Below the pieces are notes generated by a model that ran no database searches, was not told the DNA's origin, and saw nothing but the letters and a program-made list of their open reading frames with translations. This document shows positions 1 to 11,444 of a stretch of 64,000 bases of DNA, piece after piece. Numbering within the stretch: the first letter of the stretch is position 1; the number at the start of each line of letters is the position of its first letter. Both the position numbers and the translations under genes were made by a program. The DNA is from Lichina pygmaea (taxonomy: Eukaryota; Ascomycota; Lichinomycetes; Lichinales; Lichinaceae), in assembly GCA_963422465.1 (NCBI GenBank), contig OY730172.1, positions 4,030,001 to 4,094,000 of the forward strand. The letters are read 5' to 3'.

Positions 1-977
1 TCAACCTCCAGACCGACGAAGGCCCCCAGCCGCCGCGGAAGATGGCAAAGAAGAGTAATTTGCCGACTTCAGGCATATCAACCTCGGGCATACCGACGCT
101 CAAGGGCACCGTGCGAGGGAAAGGGAGCCCTACGCTGCCCGAAACTCCAACCCGAAAGAATTCCTCGTCGCCGCAGAAGGCTAAGGTGCAAAGTCCTCAG
201 AAGGTTAGCAGAAGCTGATTCACCAGACCTGGTGTGGGACAGCCGAAGCTGACGTCTTTCCAGCTCCGTCAACGCATCCAAAGCGAACAAGATGCCGTTG
301 GCGTCGTAGGTCAGGGCCTGCAAGCCGAACTCGCGAAGATTGGCGAGGATCTCGCGCTGCTAAGCCGCGGCAACTCGATGCGGTCGTCCGTAGCTGCACT
401 CCGCCCCAACAGCAGCAGCAGTAGCGGCGGCCGCGGCGGCAGCACAATTCCACCCCCCGGTGCACCCTCGTCACTGTCTGCGGGTCTCCGAGTCCTGACA
501 GATCGACTCTCGAATGTCGAAAAGAAACATGCGACGATCCTGTCGGATCTGACGAACCGGACAACGACGCTCAACCGGGACGTTGACGCCACCGTCGTGG
601 CGCTGCACAACAAAGTCAAGAAGCTGGAGGAGCTCAACCGCCAAGCCAACGCCGAGAACGAACTGCTGTACGAGCGGTTCAACCAAGAACTCGCCGCTCT
701 CAGCCGCTCTGCAGAGCCCGGCGGCGGCGGCGGCGGCGGTGGTGGCAGCAGCAGCAGCAGCGGTGTTGCTCCTCCTCCTTCTGCAACCCGCGCCGAAAGC
801 GAAAAGGTCGCCACCGCTCGGCTCAGAGAAGCGCAAGACGAACTCGCCAAAGTGAAGAAAGAGAACGCAAGGCTCACGAGGGAGAATTCCGCCTTGAAGA
901 CTAGAGGCGGCAGCAGCGGCAGCGGCGGCAGCAGCGGCAGCAGCGTCGTCAGGGGCCCGGCCACCAGCAAGACCTGA
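1..977 (+). CDS. Coiled-coil protein, 3' part of gene (5' end outside window)
   Basis: Two exons are visible: one from before the window to 185, and one from 243 to 977 (stop TGA). The intron 186-242 (GTGCAA...CAG, 57 bp) joins them in phase 0. An alternative donor near 205 would give an implausibly short intron of about 39 bp. The N-terminal part is Ser/Thr/Pro/Lys-rich and looks disordered. The second exon has heptad-like segments around KKLEELNRQANAENELL and LREAQDELAKVKKENARL. These are separated by glycine and serine runs coded by GGC and AGC repeats, and the C-terminus is Gly/Ser-rich. A coiled-coil, possibly cytoskeletal or scaffold role is inferred from composition only. I do not recognise a named family. 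The exon structure is fairly secure; the start is unknown. Confidence 0.6.
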
Positions 978-2686
978 GCGACGCGAAACGGCTGCTGACA
1001 CGCCACATCGATGCTGATGCTGGTGCTGATGCTGATGCTGGCTAGGCTAACCTTTTCCGTCGGTGACGGGGGGTTTAGAGTACATGTTGGTTTGTCTCGG
1101 TATGGCGAGGGGTGTTTAAGGAGGGGGTTGGATGCCCGAGGGGGATGATGGACGAAGCCTCCTTTGTACAATTAGCGTGGGCAAACATCCGGTGTTTACT
1201 GCTTTGTCCTTTACTATCCTGCACTGTACTGCGCTGTATCATACTGTGTTGTACTTCAATCGCAGTCGTCGTCGCAGTCGATCTGCATTATATGGTACGA
1301 GCGGTACGTATATTCGTACAGTAGCTTGGCTGCTTTGCGTCGACACTATCGACATGGATGCTGATCTGGATGTGGATATGGACATGGATGTGGATATGGA
1401 TGTGGATATGGATATGGACATGGTTATGGATGTGGATATGGATGTGGATATGGATCGACGTGGACATCGACATCGACATCGACATCACTGCGTAAAACAT
1501 GATTGTTCAAGACATTGTTGCGTTCGACATCCCTGTATTCGACAGGATTGTGTGAGACATCATTGTACAAGACATAGTTGTACGTGCGTACATACGTCCA
1601 AGATACGTCAAGCCGTTCCGTACAGCCATCCTATACGGCCATTCTCTACGGCCACTCTAGACACCCCCCCCCCCCCCCCCCCCCCGGCAAGCCACACTCT
1701 TTCTCCAAGCACATGCAACGACCCGATGCCTCTCTTCTTTCTCGCCGGAGATGAGGACCCGAGGACACCTACCCTCCTCCTCCATTGAAATTTTTGCCCT
1801 TCTTATTCTTCCTCTCATTCCCGGTTGGGTTCTTTGTTCTATATTCTCTCGGTAGGATGGGTGCCCGGCCCAGGGGGGGCCGCAGGGGAGGTTTTCATCC
1901 TAGGGGCAGGTGGCTAGCCACCTGGACCAAAGGTTTCCTTACCGCTTTCATAGTGATTATTCCCAGCATAATCTAGCTTGGCTAGTTTTTTTTTTTTAGA
2001 ATGGTGTAGGATCTCAATACATTACAATTCCCGGCTGGGAGGTCGGGAGGTTGGGAGGTAGGGAGCCGGAGAAACGCATGACGGTCGATTGCAGCAGTTG
2101 TCCGGGGTCAGATGCAGTTGCTGTCGAGTCTCTTGTGTAGCATGGAAGCTGTCAACCGGACGAACGTCCGCGTGTGGATGACAGTGTGGACGAGTGTCCG
2201 GGTGCAAAGTGCAGGGTCACGAGTGTACACGGGTGTTCCTGTGCAGAATGGAGTGCGTGGACAGGTACAGGTACGGGTGCGGTGATACTGGTGATATTCG
2301 GAGGAGGAAACAACGGCTGAGTTTGATGTCGTAGCTGTATTGCCTTTCTACCTGACATGAGCGCGCGCGCGACTCGCTTCGCCCTGGTGGAAACGCCGCG
2401 CGGCAGACACGGCACGGCAAATCCACATGCTGTACAATCTGAATGACCGCTCGGAGAGATGGAAAGAACAGTTCCCCGAGTCGAAGAGTAGAGGGAGAGA
2501 AACATGACAGTGACAGTAACCACAAAGCCGAAGAAAGCGCCAAACCTCCGGAGAATGGCTCTGTCCGGATGTGAGGACGGACGGGAAGAAGAGATGTAGA
2601 CACAAGACGAGCTTTTCGGGGAGACAGGGTATAGGAACACGACAAGGGTACAGACGCCGGGAACGCAAGAGATGACAGGTGCCGAA
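978..2686. other. Intergenic region with microsatellites, no gene seen
   Basis: No conserved coding signal was found. It holds a degenerate (GATGCT)n run near 1012-1042, the GATGTG/GATATG array described separately, a poly-C run at about 1664-1685, a short perfect hairpin (GGTGGCTAGCCACC) near 1909-1922, and a poly-T run at 1986-1998. The open frames here are low-complexity translations of the repeats. Confidence 0.6.
1350..1500. repeat. Degenerate (ATGGAYRTGGAT)n microsatellite
   Basis: A period-6/12 array of ATGGAT, GTGGAT and ATGGAC units, running into (CGACAT)n. It creates an artificial open frame of alternating Met/Asp/Val. No gene is inferred. Confidence 0.85.
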
Positions 2687-4042
2687 TCAGGTGCGTCGCT
2701 TGCGCCTTTCCGTGTATGTGTCTTTGTCGAAGCCTACGTGGGAATCGTGTCGGCCAGTGGTGAAGAAGGAGGGAATGTCAGAGTTCTTACCGTAGATGCG
2801 GGACCCTTTCTGCGTGTCCAGGCGAGGCGTTGGCATGAACAGTCGGTACGGTGCATGACTCCAATTTCTCAACGGAGCGTGGCACGCTCTGCCGGGCTTT
2901 GCGGAGAGGAACAGCCAGAACGCAGGATGGCCTGGACAGCAGACATGACGGTACATCTGTAGCACGACAGGATGCTGGCCGACGAAAGCTCGAAATAAGA
3001 CATACCCGCTTCAGCGCGAAGATGACCTGGTCGGCCAATGAGGTCAGTCCAGATCCTGGGTCGGACGGGAATGGGCAGGCTCACATCTGTCACCGTGATC
3101 GTCTTGCGGTTGGCGTGCTCCAAGCAAACGACAATGTCCCGTAGAAGCTGGGTAGTCGTGCTCGTCAGTACTGCGGTCCTCGGGTTGACGTAGACCAGGG
3201 ACTGCCGTCGTCTGACGGTGCCAATTCGAGTTTCGGCATGGACAAACACATACCGACCTGAGGCGGTCTCTGAGGGCGTTCCGCACCTCGTCGTAGATGC
3301 CGCCGCTTATCCTCTTGACGCCTCCGCGACGGGCGAGGCGGCTACGGTAGGATCGAGTCCAGCATCAACATATATTCTTCTCGGACGTGTTTGATGGTCC
3401 GTCGAAACGACGGCGACACAGGATCATGATTTATGATCGAGAGAAGCGACAGGAGACGAAGATCAAGACTCGAAGAGTAAACAACCACCGCATGTTTACT
3501 CCGGACGGCATTCGTGGTGTAAAACAAGTTTAGACTTGTTTGGACTCGCAAGACAAAAGCATAGATCCACGCCCTTACCGAATATCGCTCTTGGCTGGGC
3601 AGAACAGTAAGCCAAGCTTCAAGACATGACAATGTCATGGACGAGCGGCGCACTTACTGATTCCTTGGATCGTTTCCTTCAGCACCTCGCTGTACTCGTA
3701 CAAACTCAGGTCAGTCTCCACCTCTTTCGCATTTCAATCTCGTCGAAAATTCAGCGACTGCTGCCTGTTTGTTGCCACAACAAACGGACGGACAGACACG
3801 CGTTTGGTAAGACGGCAAGGAGTCCGGCGCAAGTCTATCCCGTACCGGTGGCGCTTCTGCGCCATGCCTCGACCGACGCCGAATCCACCGCCGCCCCATG
3901 CTTTCTTGCCGGTGCCGCCACCCCCGGCGGTCTTGCCGCCCAGCGTTGGACGACCTGCCCGCCGCGCGTTTGGTGATGTTGTCGCGTCGTTGGAGCGCAA
4001 CGGGCTTGATGGCGCCGAATCGGACGACCTCGGTCGAGCCAT
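2687..4042 (-). CDS. hH4v: Divergent histone H4 variant, eight exons
   Basis: Exons (minus strand): 4042-3846, 3689-3658, 3594-3579, 3341-3254, 3147-3085, 3026-3006, 2809-2791, 2733-2687; total 483 bp, 160 residues. Spliced, the histone fold reads continuously: KRHREVLKETIQGI, then TKSDIRRLARRGGVKRISGG, IYDEVRNALRDRLRSLL, EHANRKTITVTDVIFALKR and SRIYGFDKDTY. These align with canonical H4 segments KRHRK, RRLARRGGVKRIS, EHAKRKTVT, DVVYALKRQ and YGFGG. The N-terminus is extended by about 40 residues and ends in a Gly/Lys-rich tract. The C-terminus adds a basic tail, ERRKRRT. The residue matching H4 Lys20 is Glu. Known: filamentous ascomycetes carry a divergent H4 variant beside canonical H4. Inferred: specialised chromatin role. 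Start chosen as the first in-frame ATG before the Gly-rich tail. Three exons are only 16, 21 and 19 bp, which hides the gene from simple ORF scans. Confidence 0.88.
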
Positions 4043-4830
4043 CGCTGGCTCTGAGTAGAGTGCTAATGTCTTTACGGCCTGCTTTTCGGCGAGAGAGCTC
4101 GACAAATGCCAGAAAAGCGCTTGATGGTCCCGTCGCAGAGTGTCGGATGGAGCTGTTGGTCTTCAGAGAGCCGGACAGTCTACGGTTGGCGGGGTTTTGG
4201 TTGGTGTTTGGTATTGGCGCGGGCTTATGTCAGCAGCGATACATATGTACGAGGTGTCTAGCGGATATAACGTTCGATTGATACAAGCAAAAGTCGGTTG
4301 TAGAGCGGCATGATCAAAACTCTTGAGACAGACGTTTGCTCTTGTACGAGCAATACGTACGTATGTACGGCCGTACGTACGTACGGCTTAGTATTCTGTA
4401 TGCCCCCTGCTGGCATCAATGACTGCCTGGCATCGTGCCTGCATGGAGTCTGTGTTGCTGGTGCATCAAGAAAGTCGGGGACCTGGTCCACGATGTCGCA
4501 ATTTTCATCGTGATCTCACCAGAGTTTTTGTACGGGTCTTTTGATACTGTTGCGGGTACTCCAGCTTACCAAGCGTACTCATGTAACGTTATATCCGCTA
4601 GACACCTCCTACTCGTACCATCGTGATGGTCCGAGTAAAGACCGCCCCGACAGGACTGCTGTCCATGAAAGACAACGTCTTTGCTGGCCACCGAATCGTG
4701 TTCGCGGTGCTCTATACTGTACTGCGCGCACGCGCATGCAGCCATGGTGACAGCGCGACAGGGCTTCTCCCTCAACCGTACAGGTCATGTCGATGCAGAT
4801 GCCAATCATCAGCTGGTCCAAGTGTTTGCG
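4043..4830. other. Intergenic, 5' of the H4 variant
   Basis: Separates the start of the H4 variant from the 3' end of SVF1 (both minus strand). Much of it is taken up by the small inverted-repeat element at 4251-4608, which contains a GTAC-rich palindromic core. No other feature was seen. Confidence 0.5.
4251..4608. mobile_element. MITE-like element with perfect 24-bp terminal inverted repeats
   Basis: The left end begins GAGGTGTCTAGCGGATATAA and continues to position 4274. Its exact reverse complement closes the element at 4585-4608. The body is 358 bp, has no coding capacity and includes a GTAC palindrome tract at about 4354-4384. A diverged relative lies at about 36,505-36,875 and shares the internal block GGCATCAATGACTGCCTGG. 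Target-site duplication is not clear (TAC on both sides is possible). Perfect ends suggest a fairly young non-autonomous DNA transposon; the superfamily is unknown. Confidence 0.8.
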
Positions 4831-6205
4831 TCACGATATAAACACGGCCTCGCAGAATACTCGGCCCTCCTCCTCCGTCTTGTCTCCGCCGACGTCGAGA
4901 GTCAAGGTCATGGGGGCAGAGAACTGCGAGGAGCGTAAGTGACTGACGGAGGGGCAGAGAGGGGGATGGGCAGGTCGCACCTGGTAGATGTACGGCCTCG
5001 TGCCGGCCACGCCGCCAACGATCGACTTGACGAAGCCCGGCACCTCGGCCATGACGTCGACCCGATCCAATCGGTCCCCAAGCGCCCCCGCGAGGGTCGC
5101 GTGAACCTCACCGCCGTCCTTTGCGCTGCCATCCCAGACAAACTCGACCGCGCCGGGCTGTGGCCAGTCGTTCTCGTCGTCGTGGTCGATCTGGGTATGG
5201 GTCGCCGTGCTCGAAGCGCCAGCGAATACAATCTCGCCGTGACGCACTATGCCTCCGACGTTGACGACGGTCGAGCCGTACGAGGGCGGCGTGGTGTACT
5301 CCATCATGACGGCCGAGTAGGCGGGCGACTGGAAGTCGACGAAATTCCACCTCGCGGCTGTGCGAGGAGTCAGTCAGCGGTGTGTTACCGCCGAAGCGAC
5401 ATCATCGACATACCGGCGTGGTGCGGCTTCATCCCCTGCAACGCGTACACGAAAGATCCGCGCCCCTCGAAGTCAAGCTCGCCCGCCTTGGTGATGATCG
5501 AGCCTTCCACTCGATTCCGCGGCCAGAAGGCGTGGCGCATCGAGCCCCACGGCTGCTCCGGGTCGGTGCCAAAGGAGGTGGTGCCATTCTTGCCGACCTG
5601 GAAGCCCGGCGCCGTCCTCGTGAAGGCCAGATTGACGATGCTGTCTTCGTTGACGGCCGACTTGATCGTGTACTGCGTGCCGTCCTCGGACAAGGTGACG
5701 GCAACATCATCGGCGTAGAAGGAAAGCCGGCCGTCGTCGAAGCCGTAGTTCTCCAGAGCATCGGCCGACCACAGGGTCGGCTGCTTGCGGTCGGGGTAGA
5801 ATATCTTGGTGTTGAATTGGCATGTGATGCGAATGCCGCTGGAAGACCGGTCAGCATCACTCGTCGATCGAATGCCGGGTGGGCTTCGATCTCACGCGAC
5901 ATTGCTATAGATCACTTGAGCCATGGCCAGATGTCCGGTTTCGGCCATGACGTAGAACGTCTGCGTCTCGACGCTGGTGGACTCCAGCGTCGCCCATCGC
6001 AGGTCCTCCTTCCCGAGCTCGGTGTAGGGCACGCTGCCGCACTGTTCCGCGACGGAGGCAATGGCGGAAGCGCCGTAGATGGGTTCTTGGGTGCCCGCGA
6101 CATTTGCAAGTCTGCCGGTCGTGGACCGGTCGTGAGCAACGGTGCCAGCCGACCCAAGACTCGCGGGCGCTGCGAGACTCACTGCTGTTTCGCCCAGTTG
6201 AACAT
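4831..6205 (-). CDS. svf1: Survival factor 1 (Svf1) family protein
   Basis: Exons (minus): 6205-6183, 6111-5896, 5838-5414, 5357-4981, 4923-4831; 1134 bp, 377 residues, all frames joining cleanly. The start is [20 protein letters not shown], the typical short first exon of fungal Svf1. Conserved stretches follow: [57 protein letters not shown] and [20 protein letters not shown]. Known family role: Svf1 proteins have a lipocalin-like fold, promote survival under oxidative and cold stress in yeast, and take part in sphingolipid/ceramide handling. It shares a 277-bp divergent promoter with the uL11m gene, in which an inverted TTACGTA pair occurs. No oddities were seen. Confidence 0.9.
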
Positions 6206-6482
6206 CTTGCTCGTCTAGCGGGGGGAGATCATCCAAGATGTCTCAAACGGCGGGCATGTGGTCGGGCAACAGCTCGATATCCGGTCCATGATCTGACGGC
6301 TGTTGCATAAATCGGAGACCGCTTTATACCGTAATCTAATGTACGGCACATTACGTAGAGCTACGTAATTTCTCCAAGATAGGTAGCGCGCCTTCGTTCC
6401 GGCCGCTTTCCCACGTGCCGGCGACAACCCGAGCGCGCGAACATCTCCGCGACGGCTCTCTCCTCCGTTCTCGATCGTCGAC
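6206..6482. promoter_or_regulatory. Divergent promoter, SVF1 / uL11m
   Basis: A 277-bp spacer between two start codons on opposite strands. It contains TTACGTA-N4-TACGTAA at 6351-6368, resembling paired bZIP (ATF/CREB- or Yap-like) half sites, directly between the stress-linked SVF1 and the mitochondrial ribosomal gene. Binding is inferred from the motif only. Confidence 0.5.
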
Positions 6483-7008
6483 ATGGCACGAAGACAGCTG
6501 GCGGCCGAGCAGGTGGTCAAACTCATCGTCGGAGCCGGCCAGGCCAGCCCCAGCCCGCCGGTCGGCCCAGCCCTGGGCAGCAAAGGCGTCAAGAGCATGG
6601 ATTTCTGCAAGGTAGGAAGCTCGTCGCACCTGTCCAAGCCTGAACCGGACCGCCGCTGACTTGGGGAGGGGGCAGGACTTCAACGCACGGACAGCACACA
6701 TGACGACGGGCGTGCCCATCCCAGCACGAGTCACCGTCCGTCCAGACCGAAGCTTTCACTTCGAGCTACGGTCACCCACGACGGCCCACATGCTGCTGAA
6801 GGCGGCCAACGTCAAGGAGAGGAAGGGCAAGGTCCGAGGCGTCGTCTCGCCGGGCAGCGAGACCATCGGCGAGGTCAGCTTGAAGCACGTGCACGAGATC
6901 GCCAGAATCAAGCAGTCGGAAACGCGCTTGTCCGGTCTCTCGCTCGAGGGTCTGTGCAGATCGGTCGTCGCTCAGGCGCGGTCGATTGGCATCAAAGTTG
7001 TTCCATAG
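6483..7008 (+). CDS. mrpl19: Mitochondrial large-subunit ribosomal protein uL11m
   Basis: Exons 6483-6611 and 6676-7008; 462 bp, 153 residues. The N-terminus [20 protein letters not shown] followed by [20 protein letters not shown] is the bacterial-type L11 N-domain (proline-rich substrate-binding segment for elongation factors). The C-domain has [20 protein letters not shown] and the ending [19 protein letters not shown], the normal L11 rRNA-binding end. It acts in the mitoribosome at the GTPase-associated centre. The first residues are basic and can act as an import signal. The intron 6612-6675 starts GTAGGA and ends GGGGGCAG. The ATG is preceded by TCGAC and lies just upstream of the conserved L11 start. 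Confidence 0.92.
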
Positions 7009-8230
7009 CGATACTCTCGCCCGTGAGATTCGACTTCTCCTGCACAGCCGTGGTCTCTTCTCTCCCGATGTATTTCGACGGCTCAAGCCCTGGACACGGC
7101 CGCCGTCTACAGGAGGGCAACGGACTTGGCGTCTTGCAACGACAATTGCGTGGGCTCGGTGTGCTACAGGGCGACTTTGCATGCCTCGGTGTCTACACTC
7201 CATCGTACTGGGCTCGAAGGCTGACGTGGTGCCTTTTAAAGTCGGCTTTGCCCGGTATGATCAGCCGTCTGGCTTGCGATAGACGATCCAAAGGCTCTGA
7301 ATCGGTGGCCTCATCTATCTGCTCACAGGATGCTGGCCATTGCCCCTTCGGAAGAACGAAGCCGCATACCAGAGGACCGAGATCCGTGAGCTTCTCTTCG
7401 CTGTAGCGGTACTCTGGCCAGAAGATTCGAGCTTCTTACCGGTCTCATGTCTCCGGTGCTCGAGCTGGCTAGGGAGTAGTAGAGGGTAGAAGGCCAGAGC
7501 CAGAGCTGTCATAAGTCCGGCATCGTTTTCGGTAGGCATTTTATCGATGACGCCTTCGCCGTTTGACAAAGCCCCGGGCCGGCCGTGCCGGCTTGCCGGT
7601 AGGGGGCCGAAGCCTAGGGTTAGGTGTCACGCTAGGCTTTCGAGCCAGCCCGAGGCGGTTGCGACAGCCTACGGTGAGCGGCCGAGCTTACTACTTTTGC
7701 ATCTCGTACCACTCCTCCGCAGGGCAAGCGAAAGACGTGAGGGACGGCCTTTCGTGCTCCGACGCTCCGACGCTCCGACGCTCCGACGCTCCGACGCTCC
7801 GACGCTCCGACGCTCCGACGCTCCGACGCTCCGACGCTCGGACCGGATCCGGCTACGCCGATGACGGGCGAGTACGTACGTATGCACGAGTCGAACGAAT
7901 ACGGAAGGAAGCTGCTGCGCGCAATGGCCAAGACCATCGCCAAGCCGACATCACCGTCGGCCCTTGCGGCTGCGAGTCTACCGTCCGCCCATGACGTGCC
8001 AAGGTCCCGTCATGCATCGCACCCTCGCCTTTGCCAATCCAGCCGGTCGTCCAGAGCTCCGTGGACGATAAGGTCGTCCGTCGGATCGTCTCAGGCTGAA
8101 AGGCTGAATCATTCCGGACGAACCCCCGATCTGCCACGCTAATGCGGTGATGTCAGCCGCCACTACCGGCTGGCCAGTCGGAGCTTTCTGACTCCTTCCG
8201 CCGGCCGATTGTCGAAGCATTGACCACATC
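7009..8230. other. Intergenic, with an 8-bp minisatellite
   Basis: No coding signal between the uL11m gene and the kinase start. It contains the period-8 array at 7756-7840 and a GTACGTACGTA stretch at 7872-7882. The remainder shows nothing recognisable. Confidence 0.5.
7756..7840. repeat. Period-8 tandem repeat (CGACGCTC)n
   Basis: About 10.6 near-perfect copies of CGACGCTC. Because 8 is not a multiple of 3, the array is open in several frames with a period of 24 bp. Those open frames are artefacts. Confidence 0.9.
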
Positions 8231-9751
8231 ATGGAAGGATCGTCGAGAGGTACCCCTCCCACGGCGGGGCAGACTCGTCCCGGTAAGTTCGCGACCCCGC
8301 CGGCCGTCAAATCCGCCCCTTTCGTACGGACCCACATTCAGCCTGGTCTGACATCGACCGTGTCTCTCAGGCATCTTGTCCAAGCCCAAGGCGCAAGATT
8401 CCAGTCGGGCCGGACCCGGTGTCGGTGAACCGGACGACGTGGCCCCCACCGTCGGGCAACTTTCGGCGGTGCGGTTCAGCTCTGCCGTCCAGGAGATCGA
8501 GCCTCGCGAAGGTCTGGCTGCCATGACGACTACGTCCAACGCCGTCGAGGGCGCCCCAGATCCGCTCGAGCCGCTCGAGCCGCTCGAGCAGGAGACCCGA
8601 CAGGTCCTGCGCATGGTGTCGCAGTCCCTCCAGCGACATCGCACGAACAATTTCACCTTCGAGCCCGTATCGTTACCTGTGTCCCGAGTACGTGGCCGAC
8701 TTCCGTTCTCTTTCGTCTCGAGGGCCGTCTCCCGTGTGGAGGGGGCGGTCGCGCCTGTCCTGTGGGAGATGACGGCCCCGTTCCGTGCGGCTGCCATGTC
8801 CTTTCCTCGTGCCGAGAGCTGTCGACGTGCTTCGGAGGCTTTTGAACCGGCCTCGCCCCGTCCCGTCTGCGTCGACGGCGAGGGACGATGCGGGAACGAC
8901 GCCCCTGCGATGCCTGCCGAAACTGACGCTGGCGAGCCAGGTGCCCACGCACGAGACCGGCTCGCGAACCCACTCCCGTGCTCCCTCTCGTGCTCAGTCG
9001 CCCGCCCTCAGACCACTTCCGGGTCCCGCGCAATCACCGCCCCTGGCGCTCACGGACGGTCAGCCTCGGGAGGTCAGGACCGAACGGTTTCGATCACCGT
9101 CCGAGACCGGCGCCATGACCCCCCAGATCTCTCCATCCACCACCGCCACGCCCGCTCTGCCGGATCGGGGTGGCAGAGACTGGAGAGACGACTCGAGAGT
9201 GTCGACGGCGCCTTCGTCCAGGCCGTCGACGCCCGGAGCGCACCTCAGCTCCCGTCCGACCACGGTGTCGACCGGCTCCGCCGACGCCGCAGCACTCCAG
9301 CAGGGTCACCGCGCCAGGTTCCTGGTCGGGCCTTCGTCTGCGGCGGAGTCGGGCCCCCCGTCCCTAGCACTCCCGAGCAACGCGCAAGAGAACTACACCG
9401 GCTCGTCGACGTCCTTCACAAGGCCCATCGTGCTACATGGAGACAAGGACGATCCGTACGCGAGGAGCAAGCGCGCACCACAGCCCAAGGGTCGAGGAAA
9501 CATCGACGCGAGATTCGTCTTCAATCCAAAGGAGACGAAGCGTGCTCACGGCCATTCGCACCACAGCAGATCCTCCACGAGCCTGTTACCCCGACCCTGC
9601 CCAGGCGGGACCGACGCCCAGTCTCAAGCCGAGAAGCGGCACTCCTTTGGCCGGAGGAAGGAAAACCAGCACCAGCACCAGCACCAGCACCAGCACCAGC
9701 ATCAGCACGAGGCTGGGGGCTCGGATGAGAGTCATCACTTGGGAGGCGGCT

Positions 9752-9802
<51 letters not shown>

Positions 9803-10982
9803 GCAGCAGCAGCAGCAGCAAGCACGGCTCGATGGCGGACCTGAAACGATTCTTCGGGTTCAGCCACCGGAGCAAGCGATCGCGATCGCCGGTCCCGGCC
9901 TCCAGGTCGAACAGGCCCGGGGATACGACGCCGTCGCACCGCCAGCCGCAGCAGATCGTGCCCTTCGCCGACGACCACGGCCTCGCGACGAGGTACGGGA
10001 AGCTTGGCAAGGTGCTGGGGTCGGGCGCCGGAGGATCGGTGCGGCTGATGAAGCGCAGCACCGACGGGGTGACGTTCGCCGCCAAGGAATTCCGCCCGCG
10101 GCATCCGACCGAGTCTGCGAAGGAGTACGCGAAGAAGGTGACGGCCGAGTTCTGCGTCGGATCGGCGCTGCACCACGGCAACATCATCGAGACGCTCGAC
10201 CTCGTACACGAGAAGGGGAAGTGGTACACCGTGATGGAGTTTGCGCCGTTCGATCTCTTCGCCGTCGTCATGAGCGGCAAGATGTCGAGGGCGGAGGTGA
10301 CGTGCTCGTTCCTGCAGATCTTCGCCGGCGTCACGTACCTGCACAGCGTGGGCCTGGCTCACAGGGATCTGAAGCTGGACAACGTCGTCATCAACGACCA
10401 CGGCATCATGAAGATCATCGACTTTGGTAGCGCGACGGTGTTTCGGTATCCTTTCGAGAACGACATTGTGCTCGCGCAGGGTAAGCGATGGCGGCCGCGG
10501 TCTGCCGTGCCGGGCTTGGCGGGGACCGAACCAGGCTGACCGGACGATCGATCGCAGGCGTCGTGGGATCGGATCCGTACCTCGCACCGGAGGTGTACGA
10601 GAGCAAGTCGTACGACCCGCAGCCGACCGACATCTGGTCGCTCGCCGTCATCTTCTGCTGCATGACGATGAGGAGGTTCCCGTGGAAGGTTCCTCGGATG
10701 AGCGACTCTGCTTTCCGTCTGTTCGCTGCGCCGCCGGTGGCAGGCGAGACCGCCATCGAGCATGTGGCTCGGCGAGAGCGACGCGGAGCGGCCGGTGACG
10801 GTGGCGGCGGCCCGCATCCGCCACGGCCCATCTCGACCGGTGACGTACCCGGGACGGCAAGGGGTGGAGCGGAGAGCGAACCATCGACAACACCGGCGCC
10901 GGCGTCTGCGGGGACGTCCCAGACTCGGCCGCGGGAGGCACCAGAGACGACCAACGTGGCTGGTACGTCCACGCCTCGGCTT

Positions 10983-11052
<70 letters not shown>

Positions 11053-11409
11053 AGCGGCAAGCGATGGATGGCTCGACGTCGCCGCAGCTTCCCGCTGCGA
11101 GTCCAGCCGTGGCCAGCACCGGCGGCCCAGATGCGCCGCCGACGGATGCAGCGACGTCGACAGCAGCACAGGGCCAGAAAGAGGCGCAGGTCGTGATCCG
11201 AGGCCCGTGGCGCATTCTGCGTTCTCTACCACGCGAGAGCAGACACGTCATCGGGCGCATGCTCGAGCTGGATCCGACCAAGCGCGCCACGATCGACGAG
11301 ATGCTGTCCGAGCCGTGGGTCGCCAACAGCCACGTCTGTCGACAGGAGGACATGGCCGACGACGAAGCCGCGGGCGAGCACGCCGAGAGCGGCAACGGCA
11401 ACGGCGACG

Positions 11410-11444
<35 letters not shown>

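Noticed and set aside
1132-1788. 218-codon open frame on the plus strand
   Set aside because: It is a read-through of the GATGTG/GATATG microsatellite and a poly-C run (Met-Asp-Val repeats, then Pro run). No conserved features.
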